Assembly (NCBI GenBank): GCA_965221145.1
Contig: OZ244877.1
Location: forward strand, 5,580,001-5,644,000
Origin: Bin5 sp965221145
GTDB taxonomy: Bacteria; Chloroflexota; Anaerolineae; Caldilineales; Caldilineaceae
Direction: 5' to 3'
Length of the DNA stretch: 64,000 nt
Shown here piece after piece: positions 52,186 to 60,248 of the stretch (its first letter is position 1; each line of letters starts with the position of its first letter). Under the pieces are notes generated by a model. It did not search any database and was not told the DNA's origin. It saw only the letters and a program-made list of their open reading frames with translations. Made by a program: the position numbers and the translations under genes.

Positions 52186-52350
52186 ATGAGACAGGCAACG
52201 CGAACTAAGGGTGTAATCCCAGAGGATGTTGTTTCGCCGGTGTTTGCGAGCGACCAGACGGCGTTTGCCGACCCGCAGAGAGGCGTATTGCGCATTTGGG
52301 ATGGCGGACGGTGGTGTAAGGTGGGTCAAGCGAGAGGCTTAAACCCGTAA
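52186..52350 (+). pseudogene. Collapsed copy of the Asp-box protein gene
   Basis: The frame starts at an ATG aligned with that of the gene at 43521. It matches the first repeat (EDVVSPVFASDQ versus the first copy's VVSPEFARDQ), then continues as the second repeat (RGVLRIWDGG versus GGVLRSWDGG), and then jumps to the last codons and stop (GGTGGTGTAAGGTGGGTCAA region). The 3' flank with its hairpin is also conserved to about 52420. About 270 codons are missing, consistent with recombination between the internal repeats. It is divergent from the module 2 operon just as the intact gene is from module 1. Confidence 0.8.
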
Positions 52351-52478
52351 GATCGGCCGCGAGCGATCGTGCGGCACGGGTGGCCGGCTGCCCGGCAGAG
52401 TTACGATACCTTTCGTGTCGCCTGGAACTGCTCGGTGTCAGTCCGGCTTCTGTTGACATCTTGCAATCGAAACGGGCG

Positions 52479-54209
52479 CTAAGGCTCATAGGCCACGTCT
52501 TCTACGCCTTTGCGCCTCGTCAATACCACCGCCTCTGTGGTCAGGACCAATGCCGCTGTTCTCGCTGCCATTTCCAGAGTTTGGCGCAATACCTTTGTGG
52601 GATCGACGATTCCCGCCGCTCTCATATTCACAATCCGTCCCGAGAAAGCGTCAAAGCCGGATTCCGGAGCGCTTGGCCCTACCTTGGCGACGATGGTTGA
52701 CGCTTCATACCCCGCATTGGTCGCGATCTGTCGTAGCGGTGCGGTCAACGCTGCGGCCGCAGTGCGCACACCCATAGCCTCATCTGCGTCTTCCGTCGTC
52801 GCTGCCAGGGCTTCCAGGGCTGGAATGCATCCCAGATACGCCGTGCCGCCGCCAGGAACGGTTCCTTCCTTGAGCGCGGCGCGTACAGTTCTGATCGCAT
52901 CTTCAGCCGATTGTCGTTTGAGTTGGCCTTCCATCTTGGTGAACGCCCCGATTTTCAGAATTGCCGTGCCGCCTGACAGGTTGGCCAGTCGCCGCCGCAG
53001 CATATCCGGCTGGGCTGTGGGTTTCTCTTGGGCCAACTCCCCTTGCAGTTGGGCGATGCGGCTCCGAATGTCCGGTATGTTTCCCCTGGGACTGATCAGT
53101 GTGAAATCTTTCCGCCTGGCGACTACCCGCCTGGCGCCGCCGAAATCTTCCAGGCGGAAGTCCTCCAGCCGTCGGCCAGCCTTTTCGTCGATCAACGTCC
53201 CTCCGCAAAGAATGGCCAGATCGTTGAGGATTTCCGGGCGGCTCAAGACAAGGCCCGGCGCTGTGATGGGCGCGATGGGCAGCGTCTTTTTTGCATTCAG
53301 CGAGAGAGTCCCCAACGCCTCCCCCCCGATCTTGCGGGCGATGATCACCAGACTTTCCGCATGTGCCTTGCGCGCCTGCTCCACGACGGGTACCACCTGT
53401 GAGGCGGTTGTGATCTCCTGGTCGGCCAGGACGATGCCAGGGTTCATCATTACCGCGGCCTGCCGGGCCTCATCGGTCACAAATTCGGTGTCAGCCAACC
53501 CGCTGTCCCAGCGTATGTTTTCGACGTATTCCCGATCCATGACAGTCCCGGCAAATTCCTCGACGACAATGGGCCCGTCCGTGCCAATGATCTCAAAGAT
53601 TTCGGCGATCAACTCTGCCAGAGTCAGGTCGCCGGTCGCTGACCCGCTCAGCGCAGCGATGGCTGCCCGTCCCTCAAGCGGTTGCGCAAACTCCGCCAAT
53701 TGCTCGACCGCGACGCGGACGCCTTTCTCCAGGCCACGGCAGACGATCACGGGGTTGGCCCCGGCGGCCACCGTCCGCATACCCTCCACGATCATAGCCC
53801 GCGCCAGTACAGCGGCGGTGGCGCTGCCATCGCCCATCGTTTCGCGTGCGTGCCAGGCTAAATGACGAATCAGCATCGCGCCGGTGTTTGCGTAACGATT
53901 GGGGATTTCGATCACCCGTCGAGCGATGGTGGCCGCATCGCTCAGTATCTCCGGGGCGGCATTGTTGCTGCTCAATGAGGCAACGGCCACCGTGCGATGC
54001 AATGGCCCCAGGGTTGCCGCCAGCGGCGCGGTCATCGTCTCGACCCCTTGCTTCAAGGCCCCATGCACTTCCGGGGCGAAGAGTACGCCCCTGCGCTTAT
54101 CCTCCCCCCTGGGTACAAAGGCCGGCGGTTGGGGTGTGCCGGGCGGGGGGTGTTTAGGCGGCGGTTTGCGGTAGCCCTCGGTTTTCTTGGGCTTCTGTTT
54201 TATGAGCAC
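52479..54209 (-). CDS. Divergent GroEL-like (group I) chaperonin with proline-rich N-terminus
   Basis: Protein of 576 residues alignable with GroEL: TLGPLHRTVAVA near 67-78, GDGSATAAVLA at 126-136 (GroEL GDGTTTATVLA), VAAGANP, and the C-terminal equatorial EDAIRTVRAALKEGTVPGGG with the catalytic aspartate. ATPase residues thus look kept, but the apical domain is divergent, and residues 1-35 are an added Lys/Pro-rich tail (RKPPPKHPPPGTPQPP). The usual Gly-Gly-Met end is absent. No groES lies nearby. The GTG start is six bases after the stop of the dehydrogenase gene, so the two are co-transcribed. It is probably a specialised paralogue rather than the housekeeping chaperonin. Confidence 0.85.
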   Translation of the reverse strand: MLIKQKPKKTEGYRKPPPKHPPPGTPQPPAFVPRGEDKRRGVLFAPEVHGALKQGVETMTAPLAATLGPLHRTVAVASLSSNNAAPEILSDAATIARRVIEIPNRYANTGAMLIRHLAWHARETMGDGSATAAVLARAMIVEGMRTVAAGANPVIVCRGLEKGVRVAVEQLAEFAQPLEGRAAIAALSGSATGDLTLAELIAEIFEIIGTDGPIVVEEFAGTVMDREYVENIRWDSGLADTEFVTDEARQAAVMMNPGIVLADQEITTASQVVPVVEQARKAHAESLVIIARKIGGEALGTLSLNAKKTLPIAPITAPGLVLSRPEILNDLAILCGGTLIDEKAGRRLEDFRLEDFGGARRVVARRKDFTLISPRGNIPDIRSRIAQLQGELAQEKPTAQPDMLRRRLANLSGGTAILKIGAFTKMEGQLKRQSAEDAIRTVRAALKEGTVPGGGTAYLGCIPALEALAATTEDADEAMGVRTAAAALTAPLRQIATNAGYEASTIVAKVGPSAPESGFDAFSGRIVNMRAAGIVDPTKVLRQTLEMAARTAALVLTTEAVVLTRRKGVEDVAYEP

Positions 54210-54215
54210 AGTTCA

Positions 54216-55256
54216 TCAACCCCCATCAGGAAGGAACGCTGCCTTGATCACGCCGTCGGTGTACTGGCCGGTCATCTCAAATGCGGCTGCATGGTCCTCG
54301 AGCGGAAAGCGATGGGTAAGCAGCGCGCGCAGGTCGATCTGGCCGGACTGATTTATCCGCAAGGCGGCGGCGAAATCGGACAAGCTCCAGCCGCACATGC
54401 CGCGAATGGTCAGTTGCTTTTGGATCAGTTCATTTGGCGACAGGGGGATCGTTTCCTTGCCGTCGGCGCCTCCTTCAATGACGACGGTTGCGTTGACGCC
54501 GGCGACGGTCAGGGCGAGTTCGGCGGCGCGCGTGGAACCGGCGCATTGCAACACCCGATCCGCTCCCTGCCCGTCTGTCATTTCCAGGATTCGTTCCTGT
54601 GCCGCTTCAGGTGGCAACGCAACAGAGTCTGTCGCCCCAAGTTGCTTGCCGACCGCCAAGCGATGTCGATCTCCCGGCAAGCCGACCAGGATCAACTTCC
54701 CAGGATTTCTCAATTTGGCGTACTGCATCACCAAGAGGCCAATCGGCCCGGGGCCAATCACCACGACGCTATCGCCCGTCTCGATTTCCGCACGCCGCAC
54801 TACGGCGTGGGCGTTGGCAGACGGCTCGGTCATCGCCGCCTCTTCGAGCGAGAAATGGTCGCTGATCGGATGCAGCATGGTCGCCGGTACGACAACGTAT
54901 TCTTCGAAGCCGCCCGGAAGGTGGAAACCCAACTCCAGCATGTCGGGACACAGATTGATGCGGCCGCGCCAGCAATGTTGACAGTGACCACAGGACAGGT
55001 AGGTCTGGACAGCAACGCGCGCGCCCGGCTCGATGTGCGTGACGCGCGCGCCGACCGCCGTCACCACACCGCTGAACTCGTGCCCCGGCGTGACCGGATA
55101 CGTGACGGTGGGGATCTGCCCCGACAGGATGTAATGATCGGTATGGCAGATCGTGGCCGCAGCGATCCTGACCAGCGCCTCATCATCCTTGATCTCCGGG
55201 ATGGGGCGCTCGACAAGGTCGACCTGATTGGGCGCGCGAACGGTTAATGCTCGCAT
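54216..55256 (-). CDS. Zinc-dependent alcohol dehydrogenase (MDR family)
   Basis: Enzyme of 346 residues. Catalytic zinc residues are Cys37 (TICHTD) and His59-Glu60 (TPGHEFSG); the structural zinc cysteines are 89, 92, 95 and 103 (CGHCQHCWRGRINLC). The cofactor motif VVVIGPGPIGLLVMQ follows. It resembles sorbitol/threonine-type dehydrogenases acting on polyols. The ATG at 55256 has no strong ribosome-binding site; the longer frame would run into an inverted-repeat element and is rejected. It lies upstream of the chaperonin gene with a six-base gap. Confidence 0.88.
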   Translation of the reverse strand: MRALTVRAPNQVDLVERPIPEIKDDEALVRIAAATICHTDHYILSGQIPTVTYPVTPGHEFSGVVTAVGARVTHIEPGARVAVQTYLSCGHCQHCWRGRINLCPDMLELGFHLPGGFEEYVVVPATMLHPISDHFSLEEAAMTEPSANAHAVVRRAEIETGDSVVVIGPGPIGLLVMQYAKLRNPGKLILVGLPGDRHRLAVGKQLGATDSVALPPEAAQERILEMTDGQGADRVLQCAGSTRAAELALTVAGVNATVVIEGGADGKETIPLSPNELIQKQLTIRGMCGWSLSDFAAALRINQSGQIDLRALLTHRFPLEDHAAAFEMTGQYTDGVIKAAFLPDGG

Positions 55257-55271
55257 CGTAACGGCAGTTTC

Positions 55272-55413
55272 TGATGTGCGTTCACTTTGGAAACCGGATT
55301 TTACCCGTACTGCGTATTCCGTATTGCGTAACGGCAGGCGAGACGCGTGGGGCACCCCTGAAAGCAGACCTTGCGAAAAGTCTTGGCGCCAGACGGAATT
55401 CCCAATGGCATGA
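55272..55413. repeat. Dispersed inverted-repeat element, copy with degraded right end
   Basis: The left part TGATGTGCGTTCACTTTGGA and the interior ATTCCGTATTGCGTAACGGC followed by AGGCGAGACG match copies at 785 and 31503. The right end retains CTTGGCGCCAGACGGAATTC, related to but not identical with the arms elsewhere. It lies between the dehydrogenase and epimerase genes. Confidence 0.6.
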
Positions 55414-55421
55414 CGATCTGA

Positions 55422-56369
55422 CTATTCCGGCATCGTTCGTAAAATGAGCGGTTCGAGGAACTTCACACTCTTGATGATGCCTTCCGCCGCGCTCATCACC
55501 GGGTCTTCGTGTTCGATGCTCAGCGCGCCGTCGTAACCGACGAGGCGCAGCGCGCTGACGAAGTCGCGCCACCACGACTCCCCATGGCCATAGCCCAGCG
55601 TGCGATAGGCCCACGAACGCTCGGCGACCAAGTGCATGGGCCGTATATCCAGGCCGCCGTTGAGCGCCATTTCCTGGGGATTGATGCGTGTGTCCTTGGC
55701 GTGGACGTGAAAGATGAACCCCTCTCCCAGGGTGGGGATGACGACGAGCGGATCGATACCCTGGTAGAAAAAGTGGCTGGGATCGAGGTTGACGCCCACG
55801 CTTGGCCCGGCGATTTCGCGCAGGCGCAGAATGGTGCGCGTGTTATACGCCGACTGGCCCGGGTGCAGTTCAATCGCGACGCGGACGCCGTGATCGGCCG
55901 CGAACGGGCCGGCCTTCTCCCAGAAAGGTGTTACCACTTCATCCCACTGCCACCGCTCTATTTCCGCGTATTGCGGCTGTTCAGGATGGGTGGGCCAATT
56001 GGGATAGGGCGACCCGCTCGGATCGCCGGGGCAGCCGCTCATCGTCACGATCGTATCCAGACCGAGTTTGTGCGCCAATTCGACCGTCTTATGGAAGACA
56101 TCCTGCGAACTCCGCCCGCGCTCGGGATGCGGGTCGAGCAGGTTGCCATTGCAGTTGAGCGCGCTCAACATCAGGCCGCGGCTCTCAATGGCGTCCATAA
56201 ACGATGTGCGCGCCTCTTCGCTGTTCAGCAGTTGATCCAGATTGCAGTGCAGGGCCGGCGAGGAGTTGCCCGTCCCGATCTCCACAGCGTCGATTCCTTG
56301 CTCGACAATCCAATCAAGCGCCTCGCTAAAAGAGGCTTGTAAGCCATCCGTGAATAGCCCGATTTTCAT
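55422..56369 (-). CDS. Sugar phosphate isomerase/epimerase family protein (TIM barrel)
   Basis: Xylose-isomerase-like protein of 315 residues, paralogue of the gene at 24935. Metal-site residues: Glu167 (AIELHPGQS), Asp196 and His199 (NLDPSHFFYQG), His222 (FHVHAKDTR), Glu286 (LSIEHEDP). Start at 56369, with GAGGAG six bases upstream. It lies between a polyol dehydrogenase and a P450 gene on the same strand. Substrate unknown. Confidence 0.86.
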   Translation of the reverse strand: MKIGLFTDGLQASFSEALDWIVEQGIDAVEIGTGNSSPALHCNLDQLLNSEEARTSFMDAIESRGLMLSALNCNGNLLDPHPERGRSSQDVFHKTVELAHKLGLDTIVTMSGCPGDPSGSPYPNWPTHPEQPQYAEIERWQWDEVVTPFWEKAGPFAADHGVRVAIELHPGQSAYNTRTILRLREIAGPSVGVNLDPSHFFYQGIDPLVVIPTLGEGFIFHVHAKDTRINPQEMALNGGLDIRPMHLVAERSWAYRTLGYGHGESWWRDFVSALRLVGYDGALSIEHEDPVMSAAEGIIKSVKFLEPLILRTMPE

Positions 56370-56407
56370 TGTTTTCTCCTCTTTAGGTCGGTATGGCTCA
56401 ATGCCTG

Positions 56408-57736
56408 TTAGAAGACGACCGGCAACGACTTGAGCATGCGTAGTCCCACCGCCTCGCGCCACGGCGGGTTTTGGCTGAAGCTTTTGTCGGCGAAACGGAT
56501 TTCAGGTAGGCGGCGAATCATCGTGTTCAGGGCAATCTCACCCATCATGCGGGCCAGGGGCGCGCCCAAACAGAAGTGGATGCCCCAGCCAAAGGCCACG
56601 TGCTTGTTTGGCTGGCGGCAAATGTCGAGCCGGTCCGGATCAGGAAACTGCGCCGGGTCTCGGTTGGCTGCGCCGAGCATCAGGACGACGGCCTGCCCCG
56701 TGCTGATGTGCTGGCCGCCGATTTCAAGGTCTTCCAGGGCCAGGCGTGTATCGCGCGGCCCTGGGCTTTCGAAGCGGAGAAACTCTTCCACAGCCGTGCT
56801 GATGAGTGAGGAGTCGGCCTTGAGCTTTTCAAATTCAGCGGGGTGTTGCAAAAGGGTCAGCATACCGTTGCCAATCAGACCGGTGGTTGTGTCATGTCCG
56901 CCAACGAGCATCTGTACACACATGGCGAACAGTTCGTCGGCGCTGAGCCTGTCGCCCTGTTCCTCAATCGCCACCAGGGCGCTGATCAAGTCTTCACGCG
57001 GGTGACGCTGGCGCTGTTGAGCGATGTCGTGGAAGTAATCGGTCAGTTCAAGCAGACTCTGCAGAGATTGCTCGGCGACGTTAACGAGGTCAAGTTCGCT
57101 GCCGTCAATGAAGGCCACGATATCTTCGACCCATGTTGTGAACTGTTCCTGATCCTGCGAGGGAATGCCCAGCCACTCGCAGACGACAGTGACCGGCAAT
57201 GGATAGGCGAAATCGTTTATCACATCCATCCGCCTCTGTGGCTGGGCTTTGTCGACCAGCGCATCCACAATCTTTTGGATACGCGGGCGCATTTCCGCCA
57301 CGACTGCTGGCGTAAAGGCCACGTGGACCAGTCTGCGCAGTCGGGTGTGGTCGGGCGGATCCGTGTGAGATACCCACATCGAAAGGTGTTGACCGAGCGT
57401 CTCCACCTGCGCGCGCAGCGTGGGAGGAAGCTGCTTCATTTTTACCCGCATCTTGTCTGAAGAAAGGCGCGGGTCGTTATGGCCCGCCAGCACGTCGTCA
57501 TAGCGGGTCAGCAGCCAACAGTCCAGAGGCGCGCACCAATGCACGGGGGACTCCGCTCGCAGCCGGTGGTAAAGCGGATACGGATTGGCCAGTCGTCCGT
57601 GACAAAACAGGCGATATTCGTTGCCTGCTTCAGCATTCAACTGGGAGACATCCGAGGTTCCGTTCATCCTATTCAGCGCCTCTGGTTGCAACGCGGTCGC
57701 AGGCTGTGATGAAATCGGGGCGTGGGCACGGGCCAT
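56408..57736 (-). CDS. Cytochrome P450
   Basis: Soluble bacterial P450 of 442 residues. I-helix oxygen-binding motif VGGHDTTT (278-285; the usual AGxDTT has His here), ExxR at 318-321 (EEFLR), and heme-ligand loop FGWGIHFCLG with Cys389. Such enzymes hydroxylate small hydrophobic or sugar-linked substrates with electrons from ferredoxin; no redox partner is adjacent. The start is uncertain: ATG 57736 gives a Pro/Ala-rich tail, and ATG 57667 is an alternative. It is the first gene of a minus-strand set leading to the epimerase, dehydrogenase and chaperonin genes. Confidence 0.92.
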   Translation of the reverse strand: MARAHAPISSQPATALQPEALNRMNGTSDVSQLNAEAGNEYRLFCHGRLANPYPLYHRLRAESPVHWCAPLDCWLLTRYDDVLAGHNDPRLSSDKMRVKMKQLPPTLRAQVETLGQHLSMWVSHTDPPDHTRLRRLVHVAFTPAVVAEMRPRIQKIVDALVDKAQPQRRMDVINDFAYPLPVTVVCEWLGIPSQDQEQFTTWVEDIVAFIDGSELDLVNVAEQSLQSLLELTDYFHDIAQQRQRHPREDLISALVAIEEQGDRLSADELFAMCVQMLVGGHDTTTGLIGNGMLTLLQHPAEFEKLKADSSLISTAVEEFLRFESPGPRDTRLALEDLEIGGQHISTGQAVVLMLGAANRDPAQFPDPDRLDICRQPNKHVAFGWGIHFCLGAPLARMMGEIALNTMIRRLPEIRFADKSFSQNPPWREAVGLRMLKSLPVVF

Positions 57737-58097
57737 TGCGGCCCATGCCGGCTTGCATTGTAAGCCACAGCAATTTGTCTGTCAATAGGACGTCAAACCA
57801 CGGGTGCATCCAGGATTTTTGCGCAGTCGTTGTCTGAATTGTGGCTTTCGGGACATGGGGATGGGTTGTGACTAAAGCGCAGGCGCATTTGTCAGCATAT
57901 CAGGACGCGCCCACCCGCCAGTTAAGAAATTCGGATAGCCCCAAAAAGCTGGGGACGAGATTCCATTTTGGGTCGCGGGCAGCGAATTGGTGTGGGTGCC
58001 GGATTTTGGGTCGTGACGCGGGAATCGCGGTGTGAGCGGGCTGTCAGGGGGTGGATTCCAGGAAATTTTTGCAAAAATGTCCGCTTTGTCCGCTTTA

Positions 58098-58117
58098 CCC
58101 CCCCCCCCCCCCCCCCC
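58098..58117. repeat. Run of 20 cytosines in an 811-base gene-free stretch
   Basis: A pure C tract of 20 bases lies between the P450 and the dimethylformamidase-like gene (57737-58547). It is followed by TTGACT, which could be a -35 box. Open frames that cross the tract have no protein-like character. Homopolymer runs this long are unstable during replication and hard to sequence, so the true length is uncertain. Confidence 0.85.
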
Positions 58118-58348
58118 TTGACTACTATACGAAATGAAACGTTCTTTCGCGTTGACAGAGGCTGGCGCTGTTGGCAGGCGGCCAAGGCGTGCATCGGGGG
58201 TTGGCTTTGCCTGACCGATGCACCGAGGTATTATACCACACTTCAGTTTTGGCAGGTGACAGGCTCGGCAGGCGTATATCCAGGATATTTGGCGCGCTTC
58301 TCGCCCTATCATGTCAGCTAGGCGGGGCGCCGGCGAGACGCCCGCGAT

Positions 58349-58408
58349 TTTGAAGGTTTTTTGGCGGAGAGGCTTTCATTGCCAACGCCAATACAAAAAA
58401 CCTTCAAA
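58349..58408. repeat. Long inverted repeat upstream of the dimethylformamidase-like gene
   Basis: TTTGAAGGTTTTTTG (58349-58363) and its perfect complement CAAAAAACCTTCAAA (58394-58408) enclose 30 bases that contain a nested pair TTGGCG/CGCCAA. It could be a bidirectional terminator, since each arm carries a run of six T or A, or an element end. It is about 140 bases before the next gene's start. Confidence 0.65.
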
Positions 58409-58547
58409 CCCAGGGGGATATGCAATAATCTCGGATGCACCCTCAAACCACTCAGCTATCAGCGGTTTTAGCCCGTTTGCGTTTGGATGATGGTTATGAT
58501 GAAATCTCTAAAGCCAGGCTCTAGCCATTCGCATTGGAGCAATAAGT

Positions 58548-60185
58548 ATGAACGACCTGTCCAAGGCGGCAGCCCAGACGTGCGCTGACAAGGCAAAGTT
58601 GATCATTGAAGGCTATGCCGACCAACTGAGCGTTCAGGCCGGTGACCGGATCGGATTCCACATCTCAACCAACGCCGCAACCTACGCCATCGAAATCGCC
58701 CGTGTCGGCGCCGTGCGCGAACTGGTTTGGAGCCAGGCCAACTTGACAGGCCGTCAGTACCCCACGCCAGAGAACGCCCCGTCGCACGGCTGCAACTGGC
58801 CTGTGGCTCTGAGACTGTCGATTGCCGAGGGCTGGCAATCCGGCTACTACAGCGTGATATTGCGAGGCTCTGAAGCGGACGGTCGCACGGCGCTCGGAGA
58901 GTTGTCCTTTGTGGTCAGGTCGGCGCACCCCGGGCGAGATACGACAATCCTGCTGCAATTGACCACCAACACCGATTGCGCCTATAATTCTTGGGGCGGT
59001 GCGACGCTGTACAGCGGTCCCGAAGGGCCGGCGAGACGTGTTTCGTTCGCGCGCCCGTTCGCCGGTTTCCGGTTGGATGATGGTCTGTTCTTGTTCAGCG
59101 TCGAGTCCGCATTTGCGCAAACATTGAATGAAGGCGTCATATCCGACAGGCTGCAAAGCGAATTCTCAGCGCACGGTTTTGCGCTTTCGCCCCATGCCAG
59201 CATGACCGTCGAACAAAAAGACCAGGTCTGGCATATCCACGATCCGGGAACAATTTACGCGATTCGGAAAGCAGGGACGGTCCTTTACATATATGATGGC
59301 TTCACCGTTTGGGAAAGTTGCTGGCATCACTGGCAGCAACCGTTCGTCTCCTGGGCCGAGCGGGCCGGCTTCCGGCTAGATTACGCCGTCAACTCAGACC
59401 TCGAATTCCATCCTGAGATTCTGGAAAACTACCGGCTGGTCCTCAGCGTCGGTCACGACGAGTACTGGTCCTCCCCGATGCGGGACCATCTGGAGACGTT
59501 CATTGCTGGCGGGGGCAACGCGGCCTTTTTCAGCGGCAACTCCGTCTGGTGGCAGGTACGGAGCGAAGACAACGGTCGGGCCTTGGTCTGCTGGAAGGAC
59601 GAGCATGAACAGGACCCGATCTACAAGGGTGGCAACCACAGGTTGCTCAGCACGATTTGGTGCCATCGGCTGATCAACCGACCTGAGAATCAATTGACCG
59701 GCGTCAGCTTTGCTTACGGCGGTTATCATCGCTTCTTTGATCAATTTCAGGATGGTGCGGGGGCGTACACGATTCACCGGCCGGAACACTGGGTCTTCGT
59801 CGGAACAGGGGTGAAGCGAGGGGATTTCCTGGGCGCGCAGGCCAAGATCGTCGGTTACGAATGTGACGGCTGCGAGTTTACACTGCAAGACGGGCTGCCG
59901 GTCGCCACGCATCGTGATGGTACACCGGAGAGCTTTGAGATTCTGGCTACGGCGCCGGCCGGCTTGTCCGCCGCTGACAACTCGCTCGCAATTGTGGCCG
60001 AGGCGCTTTATGGGGAGGGGTCGGATAGAGAACATCGTCAGCCTGGGGCGGCGGTGTTGGGGATATACACGCAGGGCGGGACGGTGTTCACCACGGGTTG
60101 CACCGACTGGTCGGAGGGGTTGCGGGGTGGAGACAAGGTCGTTGAGCAGATCACGCATAATATCCTCGACCGGCTGTCAAGATAA
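58548..60185 (+). CDS. N,N-dimethylformamidase beta-subunit-like protein
   Basis: Protein of 545 residues resembling the large subunit of dimethylformamidase, an iron amidohydrolase. An N-terminal beta-rich (concanavalin/Ig-like) part reads IIEGYADQLSVQAGDRIGFH and is followed by the Rossmann-like catalytic part. Features of that part are TDCAYNSWGGATLY, YDGFTVW, LSVGHDEYWSSPMRD, AGGGNAAFFSGNSVWW and the C-terminal TDWSEGL. The Tyr of GHDEYW is a candidate iron ligand. The small subunit of dimethylformamidase is absent nearby. Many environmental homologues have unknown amide or other substrates. The gene is the first of three on the plus strand, with an ADH and an epimerase following. Confidence 0.8.
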   Translation: MNDLSKAAAQTCADKAKLIIEGYADQLSVQAGDRIGFHISTNAATYAIEIARVGAVRELVWSQANLTGRQYPTPENAPSHGCNWPVALRLSIAEGWQSGYYSVILRGSEADGRTALGELSFVVRSAHPGRDTTILLQLTTNTDCAYNSWGGATLYSGPEGPARRVSFARPFAGFRLDDGLFLFSVESAFAQTLNEGVISDRLQSEFSAHGFALSPHASMTVEQKDQVWHIHDPGTIYAIRKAGTVLYIYDGFTVWESCWHHWQQPFVSWAERAGFRLDYAVNSDLEFHPEILENYRLVLSVGHDEYWSSPMRDHLETFIAGGGNAAFFSGNSVWWQVRSEDNGRALVCWKDEHEQDPIYKGGNHRLLSTIWCHRLINRPENQLTGVSFAYGGYHRFFDQFQDGAGAYTIHRPEHWVFVGTGVKRGDFLGAQAKIVGYECDGCEFTLQDGLPVATHRDGTPESFEILATAPAGLSAADNSLAIVAEALYGEGSDREHRQPGAAVLGIYTQGGTVFTTGCTDWSEGLRGGDKVVEQITHNILDRLSR

Positions 60186-60248
60186 ATCAAACAGATGGTA
60201 CATTTGGCCTGATTTGCAGAGAAAAGACTCTGGACAGGAGGCTACACG

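Noticed and set aside
52510..53865. Plus-strand open frame of 451 codons
   Set aside because: Antisense to the chaperonin-like gene; composition dominated by Ser/Arg/Pro.
57968..58321. Open frame crossing the C tract (poly-proline)
   Set aside because: Proline run comes only from the homopolymer; the rest has no protein-like pattern and the frame depends on an uncertain tract length.
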